NCBI RefSeq assembly: GCF_051020985.1
Contig: NW_027475134.1
Coordinates: 2,914,001-2,978,000 of the forward strand
Source of the DNA: Nomia melanderi
Lineage: Eukaryota; Arthropoda; Insecta; Hymenoptera; Halictidae
DNA: 64,000 nt
Direction of reading: 5' to 3'
Shown: piece after piece, positions 34,185 through 47,074 of the stretch
Position numbering within the stretch: the stretch's first letter is position 1
Layout of the letters: each line of letters starts with the position of its first letter
The notes under the pieces: model-generated
The model's database searches: none
Told to the model about the DNA's origin: nothing
What the model saw: only the letters and a program-made list of their open reading frames with translations
Made by a program: the position numbers and the translations under genes

Positions 34185-36660
34185 TTACAGATAGCGCAAT
34201 AAATCAAAGTGCATTGTCTGTAGGAGGCCCTGGCGCATGAATCTGTGCAGCGGGAACGACCTCGGACCACCAGGAGCCGAGGAAACGACCGCCTCATGGG
34301 GCCGGACACTCAGGGTCAGTGAAAAATCCAATATATATCTGGTGATATCTCGGCTGCTATTACAGATAGCGCAATAAATCAAAGTCCATTGTCTGTAGGA
34401 GGCCCTGGCGCATGAATCTGTGCAGCGGGAACGACCTCGGACCACCAGGGGCGAGACAACCACCTTCTCATGGGGCCGGACACTCAGGGTCAGGGAAAAA
34501 TCCAATATATATCCGGTGATATCTCGGGTGCTACTACAGATAGCGCAATAAATCAAAGTGCATTGTCTGCAGGAGGCCCTGGCGCATGAATATGTGCAGC
34601 GGGAACGACCTCGGACCACCAGGGGCCGAGAAAACCACAGTCTCATGGGGCCGGACACTCAGGGTCAGGGGAAAATCCAATATATATCTGCTGATATCTC
34701 GGGTGCTATTACAGATAGCGCAATAAATCAAAGTGCATTGTCTGTAGGAGGCCCTGGCGCATGAATCTGTGCAGCGGGAACGACCTCGGACGACCAGGGG
34801 CCGAGAAAACCACAGTCTCATGGGGCCGGACACTCAGGGTCAGGGGAAAATCCAATATATATCTGGTGATATCTCGGGTGCTATTAGAGATAGCGCAATA
34901 AACCAAAGTGAATTATCTGCAGGAGGCCCTGGCGCATGAATCTGTGCAGCGGGAACGACCTCGGACCACCAGGGGCCGAGAAAACGACCGTCTCATGGGG
35001 CCGGACACACAGGGTCAGTGAAAAATCCAATATATATCTGCTGATATCGCGGGTGCTATTACAGATAGCGCAATAAATCAAAGTGCATTGTCTGTAGGAG
35101 GCCCTGGCGCATGAATCTGTGCAGCGGGAACGACCTCGGACCACCAGGGGCCGAAAAAACCACAGTCTCATGGGGCCGGACACTCAGGGTCAGGGTAAAA
35201 TCCAATATATATCTGGTGATATCTCGGGTGCTATTACAGATAGCGCAATAAATCAAAGTGCATTGTCTGTAGGAGGCCCTGGCGCATGAATCTGTGCAGC
35301 GGGAACGACCTCGGACCACCAGGGGCCGAGAAAACCACCGACACATGGGGCCGGACTGTCAGGGTCTGGGAAAAATCCAATATATATCTGGTGATATCTC
35401 GAGTGCTATTAGAGATAGCGCAATAAACCAAAGTGAATTATCTGCAGGAGGGCCTAGCGTATTAATCTGAGCAGCAGGAACGACCTCGGACCACCAGGCG
35501 CCGAGAAAATTACAGATATTCGGAATCCGTCACCTAATGTCATGTAAAAATCCAGCATATATCTGGTGACATCTCGGGTGCTATTACAGATAGCGCACTA
35601 AACCAAAGTGAATTATCTGCAGGGGGCCCTGGCGCATGAATCTGTGCAGAGGGAACGACCTCGGACCACCAAGGGCCGAGAAAACCACCGTCTCATGGGG
35701 CCGGACACTCAGGGTCAGGGGAAAATCCAATATATATACGGTGATATCTCGGGTGCTATTAAAGATAGCGCATTAAATCATAGTGCATTGTCTGTAGGAG
35801 GCCCTAGCGCATGAATCTGTGCAGCTGGAACGACCTCGGACCACCAGGGGCCGAGAAAACCACCGTCTCAAGGGCTCGGACTGTCAGGGTCAAGGAAAAA
35901 CCCAATATATATCTGGTGATATCTCGTGTGCTATTAGAGATAGCGAAATAAATCAAAGTGCATTGTCTGCAGGAGGCCCTGGCGCATAAATCTGTGCCGC
36001 GAGAACCACCTCGGACCACCAGGGGCCGAGAAAACCACCGTCTCATGGGGCCGGACACTCAGGGTCAGGGGAAAATCCAATATATATCTGGTGATATCTC
36101 GGGTGCTATTAAAGATAGCGCAATAAATCATAGTGCATTGTCTGTAGGAGGCCCTGGCGCACGAATCTGTGCAGCGGGAACGACCTCGGACCACCAGGGG
36201 CCGAGAAAACCACCGTCTCATGGGGCCGGACACTCAGGGTCAGGGGAAAATCCAATATGTATATGGTGATATCTCGGGTGCTATTACAGAGAGCGCAATA
36301 AATCAAAGTGCATCGTCCGTAGGAGGCCCTGGCGTATGAATCTGTGCAGCGGGATCGAATTCGGACCACCAGGGGCCGAGAAAATCACTTTCTCATGAGG
36401 CCGGACTGTCAGGGTCAGGGAAAAATGCAATATATATCTGGTGATATCTCGGGTGCTATTAGAGATAGCGCAATAAATCAAAGTGCATTATCTATAGGAT
36501 GCCCTGGCGCATAAATCTGTGCAGCGGGATCGACCTCGGACCACGAGGGACCGAGAAAAACATCGACACATGGGGCCGGACTGTCAGGGTCAAGGAAAAA
36601 TCCAATATTTATGTGGTGATGTCTCGGGTGCTATTACAGATAGCGCAATAAATCAAAGTG
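34185..36660. repeat. Right part of the diverged domain
   Basis: Standard TCTCATGGGG units (34,250-35,330) are mixed with D5-like units (35,345-35,835) and ACTGTCAGGG units (35,880, 36,405, 36,580). The deletion unit near 34,451 (GGGGCGAGACAACC) shifts frame, and this is why an unusually long minus-strand open frame of 157 residues appears at 34,185-34,658; it has no other meaning. Only one monomer in the window, near 36,359, reads AATTCGGACC. Confidence 0.75.
35510..35564. repeat. 55-bp alternative segment, copy 8 (second sub-type)
   Basis: Like copies 6 and 7 but with AAAAATCCAGC and a normal GCTATTACAGATAGCGC after it. It may therefore be closer to the ancestor of the two altered copies, or a product of conversion. 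Confidence 0.85.
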
Positions 36661-39600
36661 CATTGTCTGTAGGAGGACCTGGCGCATGAATCTGTGCAGG
36701 GGGAACGACCTCGGACCACCAGGGGCCGAAAAAACCGCAGTCTCATGGGGCCGGACACTCAGGGTCAGGGTAAAATCCAATATATATCAGGTGATATCTC
36801 GGGTGCTATTACAGATAGCGCAATAAATCAAAGTGCATTGTCTGTAGGAGGCCCTGGCGCATGAATCTGTGCAGCGGGAACGACCTCGGACCACCAGGGG
36901 CGAGACAACCACCTTCTCATGGGGCCGGACACTCAGGGTCAGGGAAAAATCCAATATATATCTGGTGATATCTCGGGTGCTATTACAGATAGCGCAATAA
37001 ATCAAAGTGCATTACCTGTAGGAGGCCCTGGCGCATGAATCTCTGCAGCGGAAACGTCCTCGGACCTCCAGGGGCCGAGACAACGACCGTCTCATGGGGC
37101 CGGACACTCAGTGTCAGGGTAAAATCCAATATATATCTGGTGATATCTCGGGTGCTATTACAGATAACGCAATAAATGAAAGTGCATTGTCTGTAGGAGG
37201 CCCTGGCGCATGAATCTGTGCAGCGGGAACGACCTCGGACGACCAGGGGCCGAGAAAACCACAGTCTCATGGGGCCGGACACTCAGGGTCAGGGGAAAAT
37301 CCAATATATATCTGGTGATATCTCGGGTGCTATTAGAGATAGCGCAATAAACCAAAGTGAATTATCTGCAGGAGGCCCTGGCGCATGAATCTGTGCAGCG
37401 GGAACGACCTCGGACCACCAGGGGCCGAGAAAACGACCGTCTCATGGGGCCGGACACTCAGGGTCAGTGAAAAATCCAATATATATCTGCTGATATCTCG
37501 GGTGCTATTACAGATAGCGCAATAAATCAAAGTGCATTGTCTGTAGGAGGCCCTGGCGCATGAATCTGTGCAGCGGGAACGACCTCGGACCACCAGGGGC
37601 CGAGAAAACCACAGTCTCATGGGGCCGGACACTCAGGGTCAGTGAAAAATCCAATATATATGTGGTGATATCTCGGGTGCTATTACAGATAGCGCAATAA
37701 ATCAAAGTGAATTATCTGCAGTAGGCCCTGGCGTATGAATCTGTGCAGCGGGAACGACCTCGGACCACCAGGGGCCGAGAAAACTACCGTCTCATGGGGC
37801 CGGTCACTCAGGGTCAGTGAAAAATCCAATATATATCTGCTGATATCTCGGGTGCTATTAGAGATAGCGCAATAAACCAAAGTGAATTATCTGCAGGAGG
37901 CCCTGGCGCATGAATCTGTGCAACGGGAACGACCTCCGACCACCAGGGGCCGAGAAAACGACAGTCTCATGGGGCCGGACACTCAGGGTCAGGGGAAAAA
38001 CCAATATAGATCTGGTGATATCTCGGGTGCTATTACAGATAGCGCAATAAACCAAAGTGAATTATCTGCAGGAGGCCCTGGCGCATGAATCTGTGCAACG
38101 GGAACGACCTCGGACCACCAGGGGCCGCGAAAACCACAGTCTCATGGGGCCGGACACTCAGGGTCAGGGGAAAATCCAATATAGATCTGGTGATATCTGG
38201 GGTGCTATTACAGATAGCGCAATAAATCAAAGTGCATTACCTGTAGGAGGCCCTGGCGCATGAATCTGTGCAGCGGCAACGACCTCGGACCACCAGGGGC
38301 CGAGAAAACCACAGTCTCATGGGGCCGGACACTCAGGGTCAGGGGAAAATCCAATATATATCTGGTGATATCTCGGGTGCTATTAGAGATAGCGCAATAA
38401 ACCAAAGTGAATTATCTGCAGCAGGCCCTGGCGCATGAATCTGTGCAGCGGGAACGACCTCGGACCACCAGGGGCAGAGAAAACTACCGTCTCATGGGGC
38501 CGGACACTCAGGGTCAGTGAAAAATCCAATATATATCTGGTGATATCTCGGCTCCTATTACCGATAGCGCAATATTTCAAAGTGCATTGTCTGTAGGAGG
38601 CCCTGTCGCATGAATCTGGGAAGCGGGAGGGACCTCGGATCACCAGGGGCCGAGAAAACCACCGTCTCATGGGGCCGGACACTCAGGGTCATGGAAAAAT
38701 CCAATATATATCTGGTGATATCTCGGGTGCTATTACAGATAGCGCAATAAATCAAAGTGCATTGTCTGCAGGAGGCCCTGGCCCATGAATCTGTGCAGCG
38801 GGAACGACCTCGGACCACCAGGGGCCGAGAAAACCACAGTCTCATGGGGCCGGACACTCAGGGTCAGGGGAAAATCCAATATATATCTGTTGATATCTCG
38901 GGTGCTATTACAGATAGCGCAATAAATCAAAGTGAATTATCTGCAGGAGGCCCTGGCGCATGAATCTGTGCAGCGGGAACGACCTCGGACCACCAGGGGC
39001 CGAGAAAACTACCGTCTCATGGGGCCGGTCACTCAGGGTCAGTGAAAAATCCAATATATATCTGGTGTTATCTCGGGTGCTATTAGAGATTGCGCAATAA
39101 ACCAAACTGAATTATCTGCAGGAGGCCCTGGCGCATGAATCTGTGCAACGGGAACGACCTCGGACCACCAGGGGCCGAGAAAACCACAATCTCATGGGGC
39201 CGGACACTCAGGGTCAGGGGAAAATCCAATATAGATCTGGTGATATCTCGGGTGCTATTACAGATAGCGCAATAAATCAATGTGCATTGTCTGTAGGAGA
39301 CCCTGGCGCATGAACCTGTGCAGCGGGAACGACCTCGGACCACCAGGGGCTGAGAAAACCACAGTCTCATGGGGCCGGACACTCAGGGTCAGGGGAAAAT
39401 CCAATATATATCTGGTGATATCTCGGTTGCTATTAGAGATAGCGCAATGAACCAAAGTGAATTATCTGCAGGAGGCCCTGGCGCATGAATCTGTGCAGCG
39501 GCAACGACCTCGGACCACCAGGGGCCGAGAAAACGACCGTATCATGGGGCCGGACACTCAGGGTCAGTGAAAAATCCAATATATATCTGCTGATATCTCG

Positions 39601-39959
39601 GGAGCTATTACAGATAGCGCAATAAATCAAAGTGCATTGTCTGTAGGAGGCCCTGGCGCATGAATCTGTGCAGCGGGAACGACCTCGGACCACCAGGGGC
39701 CGAGAAAACGACCGTCTCATGGGGCCGGACACTCAGGGTCAGTGAAAAATCCAATATATATATCTGGTGATATCTCGGCTGCTATTAAAGATAGCGCAAT
39801 AAATCAAAGTGCATTGTCTGTAGGAGGCCCTGGCGCATGAATCTGTGCAGCGGGAACGACCTCGGAACACCAGGGACCGAGAAAACCACCGTCTCATGGG
39901 GCCGGACACTCAGGGTCAGTGAAAAATCCAATATATATGTGGTGATATCTCGGGTGCTA
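36661..39959. repeat. Return to homogenised monomers; first D7 copy
   Basis: From about 36,660 the units again resemble those of the left flank. 36,900 holds a 174-bp GGCGAGACAACC unit, and 37,010-37,350 a cassette-like pair. 38,140-39,130 is the first copy of block D7, marked by GATATCTGGGGTGC, GGGGCAGAGAAAAC, CGGCTCCTATTACCG, CAATATTTCAAAG, CCTGTCGCATG and CTGGCCCATG. Other copies are at 40,417 and 42,167. Confidence 0.78.
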
Positions 39960-42900
39960 TTACAGATAGCGCAATAAATCAAAGTGCATTGTCTGTAGGA
40001 AGCCCTGGCGCATGAATCTGTGCAGCGGGAACGTCCTCGGACCTCCAGGGGCCGAGGAAACCACAGTCTCATGGGGCCGGACACTCAGGGTCAGTGGAAA
40101 ATCCAATATAGATCTGTTGATATCTCGGGTGCTATTACAGATAGCGCAATAAATCAAAGTGCATTACCTGTAGGAGGCCCTGGCGCATGAATCTGTGCAG
40201 CGGGAACGTCCTCGGACCTCCAGGGGCCGAGACAACGACCGTCTCATGGGGCCGGACACTCAGGGTCAGGGTAAAATCCAATATATATCTGGTGATATCT
40301 CGGGTGCTATTACAGATAGCGCAATAAATCAATGTGCATTCTCTGTAGGAGGCCCAGGCGCATGAATCTGTTCAGCAGGAACGACCTCGGACGACCAGGG
40401 GCCGAGAAAACCACAGTCTCATGGGGCCGGACACTCAGGGTCAGGGGAAAATCCAATATAGATCTGGTGATATCTGGGGTTCTATTACAGATAGCGCAAT
40501 AAATCAAAGTGCATTACCTGTAGGAGGCCCTGGCGCATGATTCTGTGCAGCGGGAACGACCTCGGACCACCAGGGGCCGAGAAAACCAAAGTCTCATGGG
40601 GCCGGACACTCAGGGTCAGGGGAAAATCCAATATATATCTGGTGATATCTCGGGTGCTATTAGAGATAGCGCAATAAACCAAAGTGAATTATCTGCAGCA
40701 GGCCCTGGCGCATGAATCTGTGCAGCGGGAACGACCTCGGACCACCAGGGGCAGAGAAAACTACCGTCTCATGGGGCCGGACACTCAGGGTCAGTGAAAA
40801 ATCCAATATATATCTGGTGATATCTCGGCTCCTATTACCGATAGCGCAATATTTCAAAGTGCATTGTCTGTAGGAGGCCCTGTCGCATGAATCTGGGAAG
40901 CGGCAGCGACCTCGGATCACCAGGGGCCGAGAAAACCACCGTCTCATGGGGCCGGACACTCAGGGTCATGGAAAAATCCAATATATATCTGGTGATATCT
41001 CGGGTGCTATTACAGATAGCGCAATAAATCAAAGTGCATTGTCTGCAGGAGGCCCTGGCCCATGAATCTGTGCAGCGGGAACGACCTCGGACCACCAGGG
41101 GCCGAGAAAACCACAGTCTCATGGGGCCGGACACTCAGGGTCAGGGGAAAATCCAATATATATCTGTTGATATCTCGGGTGCTATTACAGATAGCGCAAT
41201 AAATCAAAGTGAATTATCTGCAGGAGGCCCTGGCGCATGAATCTGTGCAGCGGGAACGACCTCGGACCACCAGGGGCCGAGAAAACCACAATCTCATGGG
41301 GCCGGACACTCAGGGTCAGGGGAAAATCCAATATAGATCTGGTGATATCTCGGGTGCTATTACAGATAGCGCAATAAATCAATGTGCATTGTCTGTAGGA
41401 GACCCTGGCGCATGAACCTGTGCAGCGGGAACGACCTCGGACCACCAGGGGCTGAGAAAACCACAGTCTCATGGGGCCGGACACTCAGGGTCAGGGGAAA
41501 ATCCAATATATATCTGGTGATATCTCGGTTGCTATTAGAGATAGCGCAATGAACCAAAGTGAATTATCTGCAGGAGGCCCTGGCGCATGAATCTGTGCAG
41601 CGGGAACGACCTCGGACCACCAGGGGCCGAGAAAACGACCATCTCATGGGGCCGGACACTCAGGGTCAGTGAAAAATCCAATATATATGTGGTGATATCT
41701 CGGGTGCTATTACAGATAGCGCAATAAATCAAAGTGCATTACCTGTAGGAAGCCCTGGCGCATGAATCTGTGCAGCGGGAACGTCCTCGGACCTCCAGGG
41801 GCCGAGGAAACCACAGTCTCATGGGGCCGGACACTCAGGGTCAGTGGAAAATCCAATATAGATCTGGTGATATCTCGGGTGCTATTACAGATAGCGCAAT
41901 AAATCAAAGTGCATTACCTGTAGCAGGCCCTGGCGCATGAATCTGTGCAGCGGGAACGTCCTCGGACCTCCAGGGGCCGAGACAACGACCGCCTCATGGG
42001 GCCGGACACTCAGGGTCAGGGTAAAATCCAATATATATCTGGTGATATCTCGGGTGCTATTACAGATAGCGCAATAAATCAATGTGCATTGTCTGTAGGA
42101 GGCCCAGGCGCATGAATCTGTTCAGCGGGAACGACCTCGGACGACCAGGGGCCGAGAAAACCACAGTCTCATGGGGCCGGACACTCAGGGTCAGGGGAAA
42201 ATCCAATATAGATCTGGTGATATCTGGGGTTCTATTACAGATAGCGCAATAAATCAAAGTGCATTACCTGTTGGAGGCCCTGGCGCATGAATCTGTGCAG
42301 CGGGAACGACCTCGGACCACCAGGGGCCGAGAAAACCACAGTCTCATGGGGCCGGACACTCAGGGTCAGGGGAAAATCCAATATATATCTGGTGATATCT
42401 CGGGTGCTATTAGAGATAGCGCAATAAACCAAAGTGAATTATCTGCAGCAGGCCCTGGCGCATGAATCTGTGCAGCGGGAACGACCTCGGACCACCAGGG
42501 GCAGAGAAAACTACCGTCTCATGGGGCCGGACACTCAGGGTCAGTGAAAAATCCAATATATATCTGGTGATATCTCGGCTCCTATTACCGATAGCGCAAT
42601 ATTTCAAAGTGCATTGTCTGTAGGAGGCCCTGTCGCATGAATCTGGGAAGCGGGAGCGACCTCGGATCACCAGGGGCCGAGAAAACCACCGTCTCATGGG
42701 GCCGGACACTCAGGGTCATGGAAAAATCCAATATATATCTGGTGATATCTCGGGTGCTATTACAGATAGCGCAATAAATCAAAGTGCATTGTCTGCAGGA
42801 GGCCCTGGCCCATGAATCTGTGCAGCGGGAACGACCTCGGACCACCAGGGGCCGAGAAAACCACAGTCTCATGGGGCCGGACACTCAGGGTCAGGGGAAA

Positions 42901-43010
42901 ATCCAATATATATCTGTTGATATCTCGGGTGCTATTACAGATAGCGCAATGAATCAAAGTGAATTATCTGCAGGAGGCCCTGGCGCATGAATCTGTGCAG
43001 CGGGAACGAC
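39960..43010. repeat. 1,750-bp (10-mer) higher-order repeat, about 1.7 units
   Basis: Units from 39,960 recur from 41,710 at an exact offset of 1,750 bp (ten monomers), carried through to about 43,010. Marks repeated in order are GAAGCCCTGG, GAGGAAACCACAG, TATAGATCTG, GACAACGACCG, CCCAGGCGC, GATATCTGGGGTTC, GGGGCAGAG, CAATATTTCAAAG and CTGGCCCATG. Differences are few: CATTCTCTG near 40,338 against CATTGTCTG, CCGCCTCATG near 41,989 against CCGTCTCATG, and a small number of others. The unit near 41,260-41,720 matches 39,150-39,620 instead. Confidence 0.85.
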
Positions 43011-43567
43011 CTCGGACCACCAGGGGCCGAGAAAACTACCGTCTCATGGGGCCGGTCACTCAGGGTCAGTGAAGAATCCAATATATATCTGGTGTTATCT
43101 CGGGTGCTATTAGAGATTGCGCAATAAACCAAACTGAATTATCTGCAGGAGGCCCTGGCGCATGAATCTGTGCAACGGGAACGACCTCGGACCACCAGGG
43201 GCCGAGAAAACCACAGTCTCATGGGGCCGGACACTCAGGGTCAGGGGAAAATCCAATATATATCTGGTGATATCTCGGGTGCTATTAGAGATAGCGCAAT
43301 AAACCAAAGTGAATTATCTGCAGCAGGCCCTGGCGCATGAATCTGTGCAGCGGGAACGACCTCGGACCACCAGGGGCAGAGAAAACTACCGTCTCATGGG
43401 GCCGGACACTCAGGGTCAGTGAAAAATCCAATATATATATCTGGTGATATCTCGGCTGCTATTATAGATAGCGCAATAAATCAAAGTGCATTGTCTGTAG
43501 GAGGCCCTGGCGCATGAATCTGTGCAGCGGGTACGACCTCGGAACACCAGGGACCGAGAAAACCACC
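43011..43567. repeat. D7 tail and first AT-expanded unit of the 877-bp family
   Basis: About three monomers completing the third D7 copy (CAAACTGAATTATC near 43,130, GGGGCAGAG near 43,374) and a 177-bp unit near 43,434 with TCTCGGCTGCTATTATAG and GCGGGTACGACC. A close relative of this last unit occurs near 39,756. Confidence 0.75.
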
Positions 43568-44269
43568 GTCTCATGGGGCCGGACACTCAGGTTCAGTGAA
43601 AAATCCAATATATATGTGGTGATATCTCGGGTGCTATTACAGATAGCGCAATAAATCAAAGTGCATTGTCTGTAGGAGGCCCTGGCGCATGAATCTGTGC
43701 AGCGGGAACGTCCTCGGACCTCCAGGGGCCGAGGAAACCACAGTCTCATGGGGCCGGACACTCAGGGTCAGTGGAAAATCCAATATAGATCTGGTGATAT
43801 CTCGGGTGCTATTACAGATAGCGCAATAAATCAAAGTGCATTACCTGTAGGCGGCCCTGGCGCATGAATCTGTGCAGCGGGAACGTCCTCGGACCTCCAG
43901 GGGCCGAGACAACGACCGTCTCATGGGGCCGGACACTCAGGGTCAGGGTAAAATCCAATATATATCTGGTGATATCTCGGGTGCTATTACAGATAGCGCA
44001 ATAAATCAATGTGCATTATCTGCAGGAGGCACTGGCGCATGAATCTGTGCAACGGGAACGACCTCGGACCACCAGGGGCCGAGAAAACGACCGTCTCATG
44101 GGGCCGGACACTCAGGGTCAGTGAAAAATCCAATATATATATCTGGTGATATCTCGGCTGCTATTAAAGATAGCGCAATAAATCAAAGCGCATTGTCTGT
44201 AGGAGGCCCTGGCGCATGAATCTGTGCAGCGGGTACGACCTCGGAACACCAGGGACCGAGAAAACCACC
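43568..44269. repeat. 702-bp deletion derivative of the 877-bp unit
   Basis: This has the order of the 877-bp unit but only four monomers. Near 43,995-44,035 the CAATGTGCATT of the CCCAGGCGC monomer is joined directly to ATCTGCAGGAGGCACTGG of the next one, so one monomer was lost with the junction inside a unit and the register preserved. Confidence 0.85.
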
Positions 44270-45322
44270 GTCTCATGGGGCCGGACACTCAGGGTCAGTG
44301 AAAAATCCAATATATATGTGGTGATATCTCGGGTGCTATTACAGATAGCGCAATAAATAAAAGTGCATTGTCTGTAGGAGGCCCTGGCGCATGAATCTGT
44401 GCAGCGGGAACGTCCTCGGACCTCCAGGGGCCGAGGAAACCACAGTCTCATGGGGCCGGACACTCAGGGTCAGTGGAAAATCCAATATAGATCTGGTGAT
44501 ATCTCGGGTGCTATTACAGATAGCGCAATAAATCAAAGTGCATTGTCTGTAGGAGGCCCTGGCGCATGAACCTGTGCAGCGGGAACGACCTCGGACCACC
44601 AGGGGCTGAGAAAACCACAGTCTCATGGGGCCGGACACTCAGGGTCAGGGGAAAATCCAATATATATCTGGTGATATCTCGGTTGCTATTAGAGATAGCG
44701 CAATGAACCAAAGTGAATTATCTGCAGGAGGCCCTGGCGCATGAATCTGTGCAGCGGGAACGACCTCGGACCACCAGGGGCCGAGAAAACGACCGTCTCA
44801 TGGGGCCGCACACTCAGGGTCAGTGAAAAATCCAATATATATCTGCTGATATCTCGGGTGCTATTACAGATAGCGCAATAAATCAAAGTGCATTGTCTGT
44901 AGGAGGCCCTGGCGCATGAATCTGTGCAGCGGGAACGACCTCGGACCACCAGGGGCCGAGAAAACGACCGTCTCATGGGGCCGGACACTCAGGGTCAGTG
45001 AAAAATCCAATATATATATCTGGTGATATCTCGGCTGCTATTAAAGATAGCGCAATAAATCAAAGTGCATTGTCTGTAGGAGGCCCTGGCGCATGAATCT
45101 GTGCAGCGGGAACGACCTCGGAACACCAGGGACCGAGAAAACCACCGGCTCATGGGGGCCGGACACTCAGGGTCAGTGAAAAATCCAATATATATGTGGT
45201 GATATCTCGGGTGCTATTACAGATAGCGCAATAAATCAAAGTGCATTGTCTGTAGGAGGCCCTGGCGCATGAATCTGTGCAGCGGGTACGACCTCGGAAC
45301 ACCAGGGACCGAGAAAACCACC
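44270..45322. repeat. 1,053-bp variant unit
   Basis: Six monomers, including GAGGAAACC, GGGGCTGAG, GGTTGCTATTAG with CAATGAACC, GCCGCACACTC and two AT-expanded or GGGACCGAG units. Part of it recurs at 46,200-46,990 (offset 1,930). Near 45,147 an extra G (CATGGGGGCCGG) makes a 176-bp unit. Confidence 0.8.
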
Positions 45323-46199
45323 GTCTCATGGGGCCGGACACTCAGGGTCAGTGAAAAATCCAATATATATGTGGTGATATCTCGGGTGCTATTACAGATA
45401 GCGCAATAAATCAAAGTGCATTGTCTGTAGGAGGCCCTGGCGCATGAATCTGTGCAGCGGGAACGTCCTCGGACCTCCAGGGGCCGAGGAAACCACAGTC
45501 TCATGGGGCCGGACACTCAGGGTCAGTGGAAAATCCAATATAGATCTGGTGATATCTCGGGTGCTATTACAGATAGCGCAATAAATCAAAGTGCATTACC
45601 TGTAGGCGGCCCTGGCGCATGAATCTGTGCAGCGGGAACGTCCTCGGACCTCCAGGGGCCGAGACAACGACCGTCTCATGGGGCCGGACACTCAGGGTCA
45701 GGGTAAAATCCAATATATATCTGGTGATATCTCGGGTGCTATTACAGATAGCGCAATAAATCAATGTGCATTGTCTGTAGGAGGCCCAGGCGCATGAATC
45801 TGTTCAGCGGGAACGACCTCGGACGACCAGGGGCCGAGAAAACCACAGTCTCATGGGGCCGGACACTCAGGGTCAGGGGAAAATCCAATATATATCTGGT
45901 GATATCTCGGGTGCTATTAGAGATAGCGCAATAAACCAAAGTGAATTATCTGCAGGAGGCACTGGCGCATGAATCTGTGCAACGGGAACGACCTCGGACC
46001 ACCAGGGGCCGAGAAAACGACCGTCTCATGGGGCCGGACACTCAGGGTCAGTGAAAAATCCAATATATATATCTGGTGATATCTCGGCTGCTATTAAAGA
46101 TAGCGCAATAAATCAAAGCGCATTGTCTGTAGGAGGCCCTGGCGCATGAATCTGTGCAGCGGGTACGACCTCGGAACACCAGGGACCGAGAAAACCACC
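45323..46199. repeat. 877-bp (5-mer) higher-order unit, reference copy
   Basis: Five monomers, 175+175+175+175+177. In order: GTGGTGATATC with GAACGTCC and GAGGAAACC; TATAGATCTGG with CATTACCTG and GACAACGACCG; GGGTAAAATCC with CAATGTGC and CCCAGGCGC; a CAGGGG unit with GCACTGGCGC and GTGCAACGGG; and the AT-expanded unit with TCGGCTGCTATTA, GCGGGTACGACC and GGGACCGAG. The anchors at 45,323 and 46,200 define its ends. Confidence 0.88.
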
Positions 46200-47074
46200 G
46201 TCTCATGGGGCCGGACACTCAGGGTCAGTGAAAAATCCAATATATATGTGGTGATATCTCGGGTGCTATTACAGATAGCGCAATAAATAAAAGTGCATTG
46301 TCTGTAGGAGGCCCTGGCGCATGAATCTGTGCAGCGGGAACGTCCTCGGACCTCCAGGGGCCGAGGAAACCACAGTCTCATGGGGCCGGACACTCAGGGT
46401 CAGTGGAAAATCCAATATAGATCTGGTGATATCTCGGGTGCTATTACAGATAGCGCAATAAATCAAAGTGCATTGTCTGTAGGAGACCCTGGCGCATGAA
46501 CCTGTGCAGCGGGAACGACCTCGGACCACCAGGGGCTGAGAAAACCACAGTCTCATGGGGCCGGACACTCAGGGTCAGGGGAAAATCCAATATATATCTG
46601 GTGATATCTCGGTTGCTATTAGAGATAGCGCAATGAACCAAAGTGAATTATCTGCAGGAGGCCCTGGCGCATGAATCTGTGCAGCGGGAACGACCTCGGA
46701 CCACCAGGGGCCGAGAAAACGACCGTCTCATGGGGCCGCACACTCAGGGTCAGTGAAAAATCCAATATATATCTGCTGATATCTCGGGTGCTATTACAGA
46801 TAGCGCAATAAATCAAAGCGCATTGTCTGTAGGAGGCCCTGGCGCATGAATCTGTGCAGCGGGTACGACCTCGGAACACCAGGGACCGAGAAAACCACCG
46901 TCTCATGGGGCCGGACACTCAGGGTCAGTGAAAAATCCAATATATATGTGGTGATATCTCGGGTGCTATTACAGATAGCGCAATAAATCAAAGTGCATTG
47001 TCTGTAGGAGGCCCTGGCGCATGAATCTGTGCAGCGGGTACGACCTCGGAACACCAGGGACCGAGAAAACCACC
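46200..47074. repeat. 875-bp variant unit related to 44,270-45,000
   Basis: Five monomers without the AT-expanded one. It repeats the GGGGCTGAG, CAATGAACC and GCCGCACACTC units of 44.3-44.9 kb (offset 1,930) and then two GCGGGTACGACC units in succession. It interrupts the series of 877-bp units. Confidence 0.8.

Larger units (their letters stand above)
27185..36660. repeat. Diverged central domain of the array
   Basis: About 54 monomers that keep the 175-bp period and orientation but carry more private changes than either flank: CTAGGGTGCTATTAG, GATACCGC, GGCGACTGAATC, GTATTAATCTGAGCAGC, CCAGCATGGGCC, GGGATCGAATTCGG and others. Two features are confined here: a 55-bp alternative segment in eight units, and (ACT or ATT)GTCAGGGTC in place of CACTCAGGGTC in about fourteen units, often with GACACATGGGG. 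The usual reading of such a layer is older or less homogenised satellite. That is inference; a copying origin from another array is also possible. Confidence 0.8.

Noticed and set aside
34185..34658. The longest open frame in the window, 157 residues on the minus strand
   Set aside because: It spans nearly three monomers thanks to the single-base deletion near 34,451 and repeats the same translated motif; no start context or family resemblance supports a gene.
27185..36660. A separate repeat family or transposon occupying the central domain
   Set aside because: The 175-bp period, order of blocks and orientation are unbroken; only segments of individual monomers differ.
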